Assembly (NCBI RefSeq): GCF_014873765.1
Contig: NZ_JADBGG010000019.1
Location: 1-64,000 of the forward strand
DNA: 64,000 nucleotides
Direction of reading: 5' to 3'
Source: Desulfomicrobium macestii
GTDB taxonomy: Bacteria > Desulfobacterota > Desulfovibrionia > Desulfovibrionales > Desulfomicrobiaceae
This document shows positions 16,744 to 27,093 of the stretch, piece after piece. Position 1 is the first letter of the stretch. Each line of letters opens with the position of its first letter. The notes under the pieces were generated by a model. It did no database searches. It was not told where the DNA came from and saw only the letters and a list, made by a program, of their open reading frames with translations. Made by a program: the position numbers and the translations under genes.

Positions 16744-16770
16744 GCAAAAAATCTCTCACGGCTTAAAAAA

Positions 16771-16796
16771 AAAGGCAACCCTGACGAGCTGCCTTT
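16771..16796 (-). terminator. Terminator-like hairpin after islB, inside regulator leader
   Basis: On the minus strand AAAGGCA and TGCCTTT pair around a 12-nt loop and run into a stretch of T. It lies 110 nt past the islB stop and 28 nt before the regulator start. It should end most islAB transcription; the regulator would need its own promoter or read-through. The 110 bp before it are AT-rich and could hold that promoter. Confidence 0.65.
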
Positions 16797-16906
16797 TCAT
16801 ACAATGCTATGTAAAATAAGAATATGACATCAAAATACCAACATAAATATCAATTTATGACGAAATGAATGATGCATAAATTCAAATCATAAATATTTCA
16901 TCAATA

Positions 16907-17851
16907 TTACTTAGTCACCTCAACCCTGTCTCCAAGAACGCTCCTGGCAGCATCAATCAGTCTCGGCATGACGGATTTATCCAGAGTGACTTCATCCATG
17001 GGCGGAACACGATCGAGAAAATGATATTTCTGTGTCCCAAGACGATGATAGGGAAGCATTTCATAGCGCACATTCGGGAATGGCTCCAGGAACCGCGCAA
17101 TGGCGAGGATTGCTTCCTCCGAATCATTGAATCCGGGAATCACCGGAGTGCGGGCCAGAATCGTCTTGTTCGGGTCAAGCAGGGCGAGCTTCCTGAAATT
17201 GTCGAGAATCCACTCGTTGGAACATCCGGTCTGCGCTTCATGAATCCCGCTGTCCATATGCTTGATATCATACAAGACGTAATTCAGATATTCGGACGCG
17301 GCCTCCAGCGTCTTCCATGGAACCATGCCGCACGTCTCCACCGCCGTCTTGATCCTGCGACGACGCGCATCGCGCAGCAAAGCCAGGGCAAACTCGCCCT
17401 GCATGAGCGGCTCCCCTCCGGACAAGGTCAATCCGCCGCTGGATCTGGTGTAGAACGCCGCATCCTGCTCGACAACCCTCAGCACGTCATCGACGCTCCG
17501 CTCCTGCCCGTAGACGATAAGCCCCTGCGACGGACACGCTTCGGCGCAATTTTTCGGACATCCGTCACAAAGCGTGCGGTCTATGCGCAGCGTGTCGTCG
17601 GCCTCCCGTATGATCGCTCCGCGCAGGCAGGCCTGCAGACAGCGCGTGCATTTGGAGAACGTGAGGCAACGACCGGCATTGAAGGCCAACTCGGGTTCGC
17701 TTTTTTGCGACTCGGGATTGCTGCACCAGTTGCAGGACAGGGGACACCCCTTCAGAAACACGATGGTCCGAATCCCGGGGCCGTCGTGCACGGAATATTT
17801 CTGGATGTTGAACACCAGACCTTTCTTCTTTTTGTCTTCTAGCGCGCTCAT
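16907..17851 (-). CDS. islB: Isethionate sulfite-lyase activating enzyme (radical SAM)
   Basis: 314 residues. It makes the glycyl radical on IslA by reductive cleavage of S-adenosylmethionine. Seen: radical-SAM CX3CX2C as GCPLSCNWCSNPES (about 35-48), an inserted ferredoxin-like part with two cysteine clusters (CLTFSKCTRCLQAC and CDGCPKNCAEAC), typical of glycyl-radical activases of this subgroup, the SAM motif GGLTLSGGEPLMQ (about 140), and a C-terminal LPYHRLGTQKYHFL. It lies 101 nt downstream of islA on the same strand, with a hairpin between the two, as expected if far less activase than lyase is needed. Confidence 0.93.
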   Translation of the reverse strand: MSALEDKKKKGLVFNIQKYSVHDGPGIRTIVFLKGCPLSCNWCSNPESQKSEPELAFNAGRCLTFSKCTRCLQACLRGAIIREADDTLRIDRTLCDGCPKNCAEACPSQGLIVYGQERSVDDVLRVVEQDAAFYTRSSGGLTLSGGEPLMQGEFALALLRDARRRRIKTAVETCGMVPWKTLEAASEYLNYVLYDIKHMDSGIHEAQTGCSNEWILDNFRKLALLDPNKTILARTPVIPGFNDSEEAILAIARFLEPFPNVRYEMLPYHRLGTQKYHFLDRVPPMDEVTLDKSVMPRLIDAARSVLGDRVEVTK

Positions 17852-17927
17852 GAGACTCCTCGATGGTTTACGCGATGGGGAGGACCGGCGGGCGGTCCCG
17901 GCGCCAATTCCTGGGGCGGAAAAAGGT

Positions 17928-17947
17928 CAGGGGGCCGAAGCCCCCTG
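17928..17947 (-). terminator. Stable UUCG hairpin between islA and islB
   Basis: On the minus strand CAGGGGGC-TTCG-GCCCCCTG, an 8-bp stem with a UUCG tetraloop, starts 5 nt after the islA stop and is followed by ACCTTTTTCC. It probably protects the islA mRNA end and lowers islB expression. Confidence 0.75.
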
Positions 17948-17952
17948 TTTTT

Positions 17953-20445
17953 TTAGATGTCTCCATGCTCCGTACGGGCGATGAGGTCGTCCTGAAGGTC
18001 GGGGGAGAGATCCACGAAGTAGGCGCTGTAACCTGCGATGCGCACGATCAGGTTGCGGTACTTCTGCGGGTCCTTCTTGGCCGCGATGAGGGTGTCGCGG
18101 TTGATGACGTTGAACTGCACGTGCCATATCTTCAGGTCGCAGAAGGTGCGGATGAAGGATACGAGCTTTTCCGTGCCCTGCTCGCCCTCGATGCACTTGG
18201 GAGTGAACTTGATGTTGAGCATACGGGCCGCGCGGTCGCGCATGCCGTAGTTCTTGGTGTTGTAGTTCGAGAGCAGGATGGCGGTGGGCCCGTTCACATC
18301 CGCGCCGTGGGAGGCAGAGGAGCCGTCGGACAGCGGAGTGTACTGCTTGCGTCCGTTGGGAGTCGCGCTGACGACCTTGCCGAAGGGCACGTGGGAGGTG
18401 AAGGGCACGTAGCGCACGTCGTTGTGCATGCCCAGATCCTTGCTGTACTTGCCGCCGTATTCAACGGAAATCCTGTCGATTTCACGACCGATGCTGTCGG
18501 CATAGGGATCGTTGTTGCCGTAGCAGGGAGCGCTGCGCAGCAGGGCCTCGATATCCTCGTGCCCTTCGAAGTTGGCGTCGATGGCGTCGATGATCTGCTG
18601 CATGGTCAGCTTCTTGTCCTCGAAGACCAGCTTCTTGATGGCCGCGAGGGAGTCCACGACAGTGCCGAGTCCCATGTATTCGAAGTAGCCGAGGTTGATG
18701 CCCTCGGGGATCTGCTCCTGATGCAGGTCGATGCAATGCTTCATGCACAGGTCGTGCATGGCCGAGCCCATGGGCTGGGCGAAGCAGGTCGCGCGGATCT
18801 TGTTGATCTTGTACTGCTGCACGAAGGCGGCGCGCAGGAAAAGCAGGTGCTGCTGCACGTATGCGTTCCAGAACTCCTCCCAGGTGGCGAACGTGGTCGG
18901 ATCGCCGGTCTTCAGGCCGAGCTCGGCATCGCCGTATTTCTTCATGCGGCCGTTGCGCAGCACCATTTCCACGGCGGCGGCGAAGTTGATGTACGCGCCG
19001 CCCGATGTGTAGGTGTCGCGGTTGGGCATACGCGCCTCGGTGCAGCCGGATACTGCGTAGTCATAGGCCTCGGCGAAGGTCGCGCCCTTGGAAACGTACA
19101 GCGGCACGATCTCCTCGTCGTTGATCAGCTTGGGGAAGCCCGAGCCGTCCTTGATGGTCTCGGCCACGTCCCACAGGTAGCTCTCGGGGGAGCGGCTGTG
19201 GATGCGGGCTGCAAGGTCAGGGTAATGCAGCGGGAATTCGCGCTTGGACTTCAGAATCAGGTGCGTCAGGTCGTTGGTGGCGTCACGTCCGTCCGGGGTC
19301 TGGCCGCCCACGGTCACCGCTTCCCAGTGCGCGTAGCCTTCGTTGAAGGCGCCGCCCGTGGGAGAGATGTACATGTCGATGAATTCGGCCATGCCGACCC
19401 ACATGCACTCCAGAAGCTCCATGGCCTGCTCTTCGGTCAGCTTGCCCGCCTCGACATCCTGGGCGTAGTAGGGGTAAAAATACTGGTCCATGCGACCGTT
19501 GGAGATGGTCGTGCCGGTCTTCTGCTCGATGCGGGAGAACATCTGCGTGAACCACTGGCTCTGGCAGGCTTCCCAGAAATCACGGGCGGGCTCGCCGGGA
19601 ACACGCTCGGCATTTTCGGCCATGCGGATCAGCTCCGCCTTGCGGGCCGGGTTGGTTTCCTTCTCCGCCACTTCACGGGCCAGCACGGCATGGCGCTTGG
19701 CCCAATGCACGATGGCATCGCAGACGATGACGATGGCTTCGAGGAAAGGCCTCTTCTCGCAGTTGTCCTTGGGGCTGAGCGGATCGAGGGCGTCCAGCTT
19801 CTCTTCGGCTTCGCGCTTGATGTCGTTGAAGCCGCGCTTCAGAATCTTCTCGAAGTCATGCACCCACTGGATGGAGGAACGGAACGAGGCGGTCTCGTTG
19901 ACGATGAAGCGGGACATGAGCCCTTCCGGATCGTCGTAGGTCAGCTTGTGAACTTCCTCGGGCAGGGCGGCGTTGAGCTTCTCGTGGAAGGTCTTGCCCT
20001 TCCAGAAGGGAGCGATCTGCTCGACGACAATCTTTGCGTCCTCGGGAGTGATGGTCGCGGGAGACTGCTTACGAGTGGGCAGGTCGCGCACTGCGATATC
20101 CAGAAAGTCACCATCGAGTTCAGGATAGAGAATGCCGTAGCGGCCGTCGAAACCGGCGCGGCCCAGCAGAAGCTGATCTTCCTGAACGTAAACAGTCATG
20201 TTTTCGGCGATATGCTTCAGAGCCTTTGCCCAGCGCAGAACAAGAGGCTGTCCTTCAGTCTCTTGCATCGACTGCGTGAAATACAAGGCACGCTCAATAT
20301 CGATGCGGGGTTTCTGTCCGTCAAATTTTTCCAGGAGCTTGAAGACACGACTGTGGGTCTTTCTGAATTTATCTTCCTTACCTTCAATCTGATTATAAAG
20401 GCGTTCTTCCTGAGGCGACATGCATCCACAAGTAAAGCGAGTCAT
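17953..20445 (-). CDS. islA: Isethionate sulfite-lyase (glycyl radical enzyme)
   Basis: 830 residues, the length of the D. vulgaris enzyme. It cleaves isethionate (2-hydroxyethanesulfonate) to acetaldehyde and sulfite. Seen by direct count: thiyl Cys468 and Glu470 in SGCTEAR, the glycyl-radical Gly805 in [10 protein letters not shown], Arg189 and Gln193 in FRSSIQW, Trp374 in YAHWEA, and Arg678, Val680 and Phe682 in NDVRYVPF. These are the residues I recall from the D. vulgaris IslA structure and all fall on the same numbers, which separates it from pyruvate formate-lyase, choline lyase and diol dehydratases. It is first gene of islAB, divergent from the TRAP genes, under a sigma-54 promoter. 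Sulfite released feeds dissimilatory sulfite reduction; acetaldehyde gives acetyl-CoA or ethanol. Confidence 0.96.
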   Translation of the reverse strand: MTRFTCGCMSPQEERLYNQIEGKEDKFRKTHSRVFKLLEKFDGQKPRIDIERALYFTQSMQETEGQPLVLRWAKALKHIAENMTVYVQEDQLLLGRAGFDGRYGILYPELDGDFLDIAVRDLPTRKQSPATITPEDAKIVVEQIAPFWKGKTFHEKLNAALPEEVHKLTYDDPEGLMSRFIVNETASFRSSIQWVHDFEKILKRGFNDIKREAEEKLDALDPLSPKDNCEKRPFLEAIVIVCDAIVHWAKRHAVLAREVAEKETNPARKAELIRMAENAERVPGEPARDFWEACQSQWFTQMFSRIEQKTGTTISNGRMDQYFYPYYAQDVEAGKLTEEQAMELLECMWVGMAEFIDMYISPTGGAFNEGYAHWEAVTVGGQTPDGRDATNDLTHLILKSKREFPLHYPDLAARIHSRSPESYLWDVAETIKDGSGFPKLINDEEIVPLYVSKGATFAEAYDYAVSGCTEARMPNRDTYTSGGAYINFAAAVEMVLRNGRMKKYGDAELGLKTGDPTTFATWEEFWNAYVQQHLLFLRAAFVQQYKINKIRATCFAQPMGSAMHDLCMKHCIDLHQEQIPEGINLGYFEYMGLGTVVDSLAAIKKLVFEDKKLTMQQIIDAIDANFEGHEDIEALLRSAPCYGNNDPYADSIGREIDRISVEYGGKYSKDLGMHNDVRYVPFTSHVPFGKVVSATPNGRKQYTPLSDGSSASHGADVNGPTAILLSNYNTKNYGMRDRAARMLNIKFTPKCIEGEQGTEKLVSFIRTFCDLKIWHVQFNVINRDTLIAAKKDPQKYRNLIVRIAGYSAYFVDLSPDLQDDLIARTEHGDI

Positions 20446-20587
20446 GTTCTTACTCCTGATCTAAGTTTATTGATTGAATCTTATGAGAACTTAAATCCCG
20501 AAAAGTAGTCATCAGACTATTCTTAGCATCGTACTCAATTCTTCTTTTCACAGATATGCTTCGGGATTATTGAACTGTCTGCTCCTG

Positions 20588-20603
20588 AGCATTCTTTGTG
20601 CCA
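20588..20603 (-). promoter_or_regulatory. Sigma-54 promoter of islA
   Basis: On the minus strand TGGCACAAAGAATGCT matches the -24/-12 consensus TGGCAC-N5-TTGC, with GG and GC at the required distance and only one mismatch in the -12 part. Transcription should start near 20576, about 130 nt before the islA ATG. Confidence 0.85.
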
Positions 20604-20688
20604 AACCTCATAACTAGATGAAAAGACACACTTTCCGGGATTATGGCGCCTTCCCGGTCTTTTGAGAAAAAAATAACGAAACGCACCT

Positions 20689-20704
20689 GTCGCAAATTTG
20701 CAAC
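20689..20704. promoter_or_regulatory. Activator site 1 (16-bp palindrome)
   Basis: GTCGCAAATTTGCAAC, one base short of a perfect palindrome. Its centre is about 120 bp upstream of the expected islA start, the usual range for a sigma-54 enhancer site. Confidence 0.82.
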
Positions 20705-20740
20705 AATGCATGGAAAAACTTCTTTTGAGGTAAAAAAAGG

Positions 20741-20756
20741 GTTGCAAATTTGCGAC
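20741..20756. promoter_or_regulatory. Activator site 2 (16-bp palindrome)
   Basis: GTTGCAAATTTGCGAC, exactly the reverse complement of site 1. The two centres are 52 bp apart, close to five helical turns, so both face the same side of the DNA. Its centre is about 172 bp from the expected islA start. Confidence 0.82.
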
Positions 20757-20883
20757 GAGATGCTCAAAATTTACTACCAAAACGGTCGCAAAAACCCGAA
20801 GCCAACTTGAAGAGCTTACGAATGACACCGCTTTGTGATTTAATTCTCAAAAGCAGCGCATCTGACAAGAACCCTTCCCAGTA

Positions 20884-20899
20884 GTTGCAAATTTGCAAC
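20884..20899. promoter_or_regulatory. Activator site 3 (perfect 16-bp palindrome)
   Basis: GTTGCAAATTTGCAAC is a perfect palindrome. Its centre is about 135 bp upstream of the expected dctP start. Its position suggests service to the TRAP promoter, while sites 1 and 2 serve islA. Confidence 0.85.
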
Positions 20900-20968
20900 A
20901 ACACCTCCCCAGCCCTGCCGCATTTATGCACTGCACAAACCCAAACACTTGAATTTAAATGATTTTAA

Positions 20969-22114
<1,146 letters not shown>

Positions 22115-22126
22115 TTGAACCGTTCA

Positions 22127-22162
22127 CCTGCCGCCGGACAACTCTCACTCTCCGGCGGCAGG
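22127..22162 (+). other. Intercistronic hairpin between dctP and dctQM
   Basis: CCTGCCGCCGGA and TCCGGCGGCAGG form a 12-bp perfect stem with a 12-nt loop, extended outside by GAACCG and CGGTTC. There is no T run, so this is more likely an mRNA-stabilising element that favours the binding protein over the permease than a full stop. Confidence 0.65.
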
Positions 22163-22193
22163 CGGTTCCTGAATTTTTCAAAAGGAAAGAAGC

Positions 22194-22256
22194 ATGCCTG
22201 TTCACCGCCTAGCCCAAGACTGGCCGATCGGTGCAGCCCGCTGCGGCAAGGCATAG
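22194..22256 (+). CDS. Possible 20-residue ORF between dctP and dctQM
   Basis: ATG with AAAGGAAAGAAGC upstream, reading MPVHRLAQDWPIGAARCGKA then TAG, 9 nt before the dctQM ATG. The ribosome-binding site is good but the peptide has no known counterpart. It may couple translation into dctQM or be chance. Confidence 0.25.
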   Translation: MPVHRLAQDWPIGAARCGKA

Positions 22257-22265
22257 GGAGATGAC

Positions 22266-24164
22266 ATGGAACAGAATATCAACTGCGGCACACTTCCGTT
22301 GAGCGTAGTGGACTCCGCCCCCGAAACCAGAAACATCTGGAACTGGATCGACGAGAATTTCGAAAAGATCTTTCTCGTAACCGGCCTGCTGGCGATCATA
22401 CTTTTCATCACGTTCCAGACGACATACAGATACATTATCGTCCACTTTGCCAGCTCTGCGGGCGCTGCGGTATGGACCGAGGAACTGTCCAGGTTTGTCT
22501 TCATCTGGATCACCTACCTTGCCCTGGCCGTCGCCATCAGAAAACGCAGCTCCATCCGCATCGACATCATCTATGATCGGCTCCCGGCTCGGTTGCAGAA
22601 TGCGAGCTGGATCGTCGTAGAGGTCTTCTTCCTGATCCTCACCCTGACCATCTGCTGGTTCGGCTGGACTCAGATCGAACGACTCAGGGAATTCCCGCAG
22701 GTTACCACCGCGCTGAGAATTCCTTACATCATTCCCTACATGATCCTGCCGCTGGGCTTCGGGCTCATGGCCCTGCGCCTGTTGCAGAACCTGGCCGCAC
22801 AGGTGAAGATATGTGGTCCCCTGGACACTTTCCTCGCCCTGGTTTCCGCCGCCGCCGTCATCGCTCCCGCCGTGCTGGCCGAATACATCGAGCCCCTGCC
22901 GGCCCTGTTCGGCTACTTTGCAGTCCTTTGCTGCATAGGGGTTCCCATTGCCATCTCACTGGGCCTGTCCACCCTGGCCACGGTCATCTGCGCCGATACC
23001 CTGCCCATCGAATACCTGGCCCAGACGGCCTTTGCTTCCATCGACAGTTTTCCCATCATGGCCATCCCGTTCTTCATCGCCGCTGGCGTATTCATGGGTG
23101 CGGGCGGCTTGTCGCAACGGCTGCTCGCCCTGGCCGACGAAATGCTCGGAGGACTCTACGGCGGCATGGCCCTGGTCACCGTCGCCACCTGCATGTTTTT
23201 CGGAGCCATCAGCGGCTCCGGCCCAGCCACCGTCGCCGCCATCGGCGCGCTGACCATCCCGGCCATGGTCGAACGCGGTTACGACAAGTTCTTTGCCGGC
23301 GCCATCGTCGCGGCGTCGGGAGCCATCGGCGTGCTCATCCCCCCGAGCAACCCCTTTGTCGTCTACGGCATCTCCGCCCAGGTCTCCATCGGCGACCTCT
23401 TCATCGCAGGCATCGTGCCCGGCATACTGACGGGCCTGGTACTCATGGGGTATTCCTACTTCTACGCCAGGGCCCGCAACTGGCGCGGAGAAGCGCGCAA
23501 AAGAACCATGGCCTCCCTCTGGGCCGCCGTCTGGGACGCCAAGTGGGCGCTCATGGTTCCGGTCATCGTCCTGGGCGGCATCTACGGCGGCATCATGACC
23601 CCCACCGAAGCCGCCGCAGTAGCCGCATTCTACGGACTCATCGTCGGAGTCTTCGTCTACAGGGAAATCAACGTCCGCAGACTGGTGAACTGCTGCGTCG
23701 AAGCCTGCGAAACATCGGCGACCATCATCGTGCTCATGGCCATGGCCACGCTCTTCGGCAACATCATGACCCTGGAGGACGTGCCCGGCACCATCGCCCG
23801 AGCCATCCTCAGCTTCACCGAAAGCAAGATCGTCGTGCTGCTGCTCATCAACGTGCTGCTGCTCATCGTCGGCACCTTCATGGAGGCCCTGGCCGCCATC
23901 GTCATCCTCACGCCGATCCTGCTGCCCGTGGTCACGGGCGTGGGCGTCTCGCCCCTGCACTTCGGCGTCATCATCGTCGTCAACCTGGCCATCGGCTTCA
24001 TCACCCCGCCCGTGGGCGTGAACCTCTTCGTGGCCAGCGGCATCTCCAAGGCCAAGCTGGAGTACCTGTCGCGAGCCGTCATGCCCATGCTGGCGCTCAT
24101 GATCCTTGTGCTCCTCGTGGTGACCTACATCCCCGAAGTGCCGCTCTTCTTCATCTCGAAATAA
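22266..24164 (+). CDS. dctQM: TRAP transporter fused permease DctQM
   Basis: 632 residues, both membrane subunits in one chain. Residues about 35-190 are the DctQ-like four-helix part (FLVTGLLAIILFITFQTTYR, then ELSRFVFIWITYLALAVAIR). From about 205 on is the DctM part, with LFGYFAVLCCIGVPIAISLG, FFGAISGSGPATVAAIGALT and GVLIPPSNPFVVYG; near the end FITPPVGVNLFVASGISKA. It uses the ion gradient to import the ligand delivered by the DctP protein. The preceding RBS is GGGAGATGAC. D. vulgaris carries a similar fused gene beside islAB (recalled). Confidence 0.93.
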   Translation: MEQNINCGTLPLSVVDSAPETRNIWNWIDENFEKIFLVTGLLAIILFITFQTTYRYIIVHFASSAGAAVWTEELSRFVFIWITYLALAVAIRKRSSIRIDIIYDRLPARLQNASWIVVEVFFLILTLTICWFGWTQIERLREFPQVTTALRIPYIIPYMILPLGFGLMALRLLQNLAAQVKICGPLDTFLALVSAAAVIAPAVLAEYIEPLPALFGYFAVLCCIGVPIAISLGLSTLATVICADTLPIEYLAQTAFASIDSFPIMAIPFFIAAGVFMGAGGLSQRLLALADEMLGGLYGGMALVTVATCMFFGAISGSGPATVAAIGALTIPAMVERGYDKFFAGAIVAASGAIGVLIPPSNPFVVYGISAQVSIGDLFIAGIVPGILTGLVLMGYSYFYARARNWRGEARKRTMASLWAAVWDAKWALMVPVIVLGGIYGGIMTPTEAAAVAAFYGLIVGVFVYREINVRRLVNCCVEACETSATIIVLMAMATLFGNIMTLEDVPGTIARAILSFTESKIVVLLLINVLLLIVGTFMEALAAIVILTPILLPVVTGVGVSPLHFGVIIVVNLAIGFITPPVGVNLFVASGISKAKLEYLSRAVMPMLALMILVLLVVTYIPEVPLFFISK

Positions 24165-24179
24165 CGCACCCGCAACAAA

Positions 24180-24202
24180 TGCCGCCGGACATTCCGGCGG
24201 CA
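24180..24202 (+). terminator. Terminator or attenuator after dctQM
   Basis: TGCCGCCGGA and TCCGGCGGCA pair perfectly (10 bp) around CAT, followed by CTTTTC. It lies between dctQM and the amidohydrolase gene and probably reduces rather than abolishes read-through. Confidence 0.7.
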
Positions 24203-24255
24203 CTTTTCAAACCCGGCTGACGCACCCGTCAGGCCCGGATAAGGAGACTTTGTCC

Positions 24256-25095
24256 ATGAAAATCATTGATTTCCGTTTCCGCCCCAACACTCCTGAAATA
24301 ATCAACGGCATTAAAAACAGCGCCATGTTCAAGGCAGCCTGCAAGGCCATCGGGTTCGACGCCCGCCAGGCCCAGCCCCTGGACGAGATCGTGGCCGATC
24401 TTGACCGGCGCGGTGTCGAGCGCGCGGTCATCACCGGCCGCGACTGCGAAACCACCTACGGCTCCCCGGCCAACAACGGGAGCGTGCTGGAGTTCTGCAA
24501 GGCCTATCCCGAAAAATTCATCGGTTTCTGGGGCATCGATCCACACAAGAAAATGGCCGCCGTGCACGAAATTGTCAGGGCCGTCGAAGAGCTCGGCATG
24601 AAGGGCATCGCCATCGACCCCTACCTGGCCCACATCCCGGCCTGCGAGGCCCGGTACTATCCGCTGTACACCAAGTGCGCGGAACTGAACCTGCCCGTAT
24701 TCGTGACCATGGCCCCTCCGCCGCAGGTTCCCGGCGCCATCATGGACTACGCCGATCCCCGTCACGTGGACCAGGTCGCCCGCGATTTCCCCGAACTGAC
24801 CATTATCATGAGCCATGGCGGCTATCCGTACGTCAACGAAAGCGTCTACGCCTGCCTGCGCAACGCCAACGTCTACATGGATTTCTCGGAATACGAGCGC
24901 GCGCCCATGGCCGACGTTTTCGTGCAGGCCATGAGCACCATCATCCAGGACAAGGTCGTCTTCGCCAGCGCCCACCCGTTCATCGAACTCGAAGACGCGC
25001 TTGACGCCTACGCATCCTTCCCCCTGAGCGACGAAGTACGCCGCAAGGTCATGTACGAAAACGCAAGCCGCATCCTGGGCCTTCACCGCAGCTAG
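24256..25095 (+). CDS. Amidohydrolase-2 family protein of unknown substrate
   Basis: About 279 residues. Metal-dependent TIM-barrel hydrolase or decarboxylase family. Seen: N-terminal strand MKIIDFRFRPNTPE, where classical members have a DxHxH metal pair but here only F and R occur; GFWGIDPHKKMAAV (about 96); KGIAIDPYLAHIPA (about 119); IIMSHGGYPYVNESV (about 187), and the terminal VVFASAHPFIELEDAL with Ser-Ala-His where GSDxP is usual. The absent HxH and altered Asp suggest reduced or different metal binding. AAGGAGA precedes the ATG at 24256 (a TTG at 24250 is in frame). Downstream of the TRAP genes behind a hairpin, so possibly co-expressed. Its role in isethionate use is unknown. Confidence 0.75.
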   Translation: MKIIDFRFRPNTPEIINGIKNSAMFKAACKAIGFDARQAQPLDEIVADLDRRGVERAVITGRDCETTYGSPANNGSVLEFCKAYPEKFIGFWGIDPHKKMAAVHEIVRAVEELGMKGIAIDPYLAHIPACEARYYPLYTKCAELNLPVFVTMAPPPQVPGAIMDYADPRHVDQVARDFPELTIIMSHGGYPYVNESVYACLRNANVYMDFSEYERAPMADVFVQAMSTIIQDKVVFASAHPFIELEDALDAYASFPLSDEVRRKVMYENASRILGLHRS

Positions 25096-25109
25096 CCCCT
25101 TCCTGAAGC

Positions 25110-25143
25110 CCCCTGGGAATGACGCCACGGCGCTTCCCAGGGG
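25110..25143 (+). terminator. Hairpin after the amidohydrolase gene
   Basis: CCCCTGGGAA pairs with TTCCCAGGGG across 14 nt, 14 bp beyond the stop. No T run follows, so its efficiency is uncertain. Confidence 0.5.
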
Positions 25144-25423
25144 CTCAAAGAGCGAACTGCCGGCGCAACCACAATCCTTTTGAGACCATCCGAACCTTCC
25201 TTAAAGTGCCATGAGCGTGGCGCTGTACTTCACTACGACTTTTTACAGGCGAAATGACTTAGACCAGAACCAACCATATAGAATATAAAAAGCACTGAAA
25301 TAAATTGAAAAATACTTAAAAGAATAATAACTTAAAATTTATTATTTATTATAAGCACACAATTATAATAAGTTCAAAATGTTCTTGAAACACATAAACT
25401 TTAATACTCTTTAGGAACGTTCG
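25144..25423. other. AT-rich gap before the chemoreceptor
   Basis: About 280 bases, strikingly AT-rich toward the right end, with no gene. The promoter of the chemoreceptor gene should lie here; I could not select one with confidence. Confidence 0.5.
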
Positions 25424-26998
25424 ATGAAAAAAAAACGCAGCTTGCAAATTCTTATGGTAGGCTTCACTGCAGCTATCGTTACTCTTGTTTTGAGCGGACT
25501 TGGAGCCATGGACTACATCCGTGAACGATCAGAACTGACATCATCACTGGATCAGGACATGCAAATCATCTCCGGAAGATTGGCTGTAAACCTGATTGCA
25601 CCGCTCTGGGACATGAATGCGGATGGAGCCAAGGGCGTCCTGGAAAGTGAAATGACCAATCGGAATCTTTACGCCGCAACGATCATGCACAAGGACAAGC
25701 TCATTACCGGAGTGGTGCGGGATGAAGCCTGGAATACCGTCTCTCTTGAGAGTCTCGTGGAGCCTGGGAACTATGAAACAATCACGATTCCTCTGGTTTA
25801 CGAGAAAAACGGCAAAAAGACCGACTTGGGCGAACTCACACTGTTCATGAGCAAAAGGTTCCTGAACGAGACGCTTCGCGAGACACTGCTGGCCACGATA
25901 CTGCGCGTCATCGTGGTGGACGCCATACTGGTCCTTGGCATCGTGTTTTTCGTTCGGCGCACTATCACGCGCTCACTGCAGGGAATGATTGCCATGCTCA
26001 AGGATATCGCGGAGGGCGAAGGCGATCTGACCAGGCGCCTTGAAGACAAATCCGGAACGGAAATCCAGGAACTTGCGGACTGGTTCAACATATTCATCGA
26101 TAAAATCCGAGCCATTATCGCCGAAGTGGTGGACAACGCCCAGCGCCTTGAAAAGTCTGCCCAAAACCTTCTGCAACTCTCCTCCACCCTTTCAACATCC
26201 GCCGAGGCAATGACCGGACAATCGAATAGCGCCTCGACATCATTGAACTCCATGAGCGGCAACATGAATTCCGTGGCTTCCGCGATGGAAGAGTTCGCGG
26301 TCAATATCGGCACGGTGGCCGCTTCTTCCGAGGAAATGAGTTCAACCATTCATGAAATTTCGCAAAACACCGCCAAGGCCAAGGACATCACGGGAAATGC
26401 GGTGCTCAAATCCACCGAGGCTTCAGCCAGAGTCAACGAACTCGGCAACGCCGCGCAGGAGATCAGCAAGGTCACCGAAACCATCACGGCCATATCCTCC
26501 CAGACCAATCTCCTGGCCTTGAACGCAACCATCGAAGCCGCCCGGGCCGGAGAGGCAGGGCGCGGCTTTGCTGTTGTGGCAAATGAAATCAAGGAATTGG
26601 CCATGCAAACCGCTCGGGCCACCGAGGAAATCCGGGAGAAAATCCAGGGCATTCAGAGCGCAACCGGAACCACTGTCGGCGAAATACATCATATCAGCCA
26701 GATCGTCGGCGACGTCGACCAGATCGTGGCCACCATTGCAGCGGCTGTCGAAGAACAATCCGTGACGACCCGCGATATCGCCGACAACGTTGGGCAAGCG
26801 TCCCAGGGCGTCAAGGAGGTGAACGAAAATGTTGCCCACGCGGACACTGTTACTCGTCAAATTGCACGAAGCGTTGACGATGTCAGCGGCACTTCAGGGG
26901 ACATCTCCAACATGGCCGGGACAGTGCAGGAAAATTCCGAAGCATTGAGCGCTCTGGCGAAAAGCCTGAACTCTCTTGTCGGCAAGTTCAAAATCTGA
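25424..26998 (+). CDS. Methyl-accepting chemotaxis protein
   Basis: 524 residues, inner-membrane chemoreceptor. Seen: first membrane segment at about 9-29, a periplasmic sensor of only about 125 residues ([16 protein letters not shown] inside), second membrane segment about 160-180, HAMP (about 182-232, [15 protein letters not shown]), then the cytoplasmic coiled coil with the hairpin tip [20 protein letters not shown] at about 355-374. No C-terminal CheR pentapeptide. The sensor is of the short type that may dock with a periplasmic binding protein. The gene for such a protein follows 95 bp downstream on the same strand. Confidence 0.9.
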   Translation: MKKKRSLQILMVGFTAAIVTLVLSGLGAMDYIRERSELTSSLDQDMQIISGRLAVNLIAPLWDMNADGAKGVLESEMTNRNLYAATIMHKDKLITGVVRDEAWNTVSLESLVEPGNYETITIPLVYEKNGKKTDLGELTLFMSKRFLNETLRETLLATILRVIVVDAILVLGIVFFVRRTITRSLQGMIAMLKDIAEGEGDLTRRLEDKSGTEIQELADWFNIFIDKIRAIIAEVVDNAQRLEKSAQNLLQLSSTLSTSAEAMTGQSNSASTSLNSMSGNMNSVASAMEEFAVNIGTVAASSEEMSSTIHEISQNTAKAKDITGNAVLKSTEASARVNELGNAAQEISKVTETITAISSQTNLLALNATIEAARAGEAGRGFAVVANEIKELAMQTARATEEIREKIQGIQSATGTTVGEIHHISQIVGDVDQIVATIAAAVEEQSVTTRDIADNVGQASQGVKEVNENVAHADTVTRQIARSVDDVSGTSGDISNMAGTVQENSEALSALAKSLNSLVGKFKI

Positions 26999-27093
26999 AG
27001 GCCAAGGAGATCTCCATACCAAGGGGAATCCCAGGCATGATGATAAATCCAGTTTATCCATTCAACACGTTAACGTAACAACATGGAGGAAGA

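Noticed and set aside
17953-20445. Pyruvate formate-lyase, choline TMA-lyase or DHPS lyase instead of IslA
   Set aside because: Single catalytic Cys followed by TE (not CC), and the full set of isethionate-pocket residues at the IslA numbers.
17863-20508. 881-codon plus-strand frame opposite islA
   Set aside because: Antisense of a catalytically complete IslA; composition is repetitive and no family features appear.
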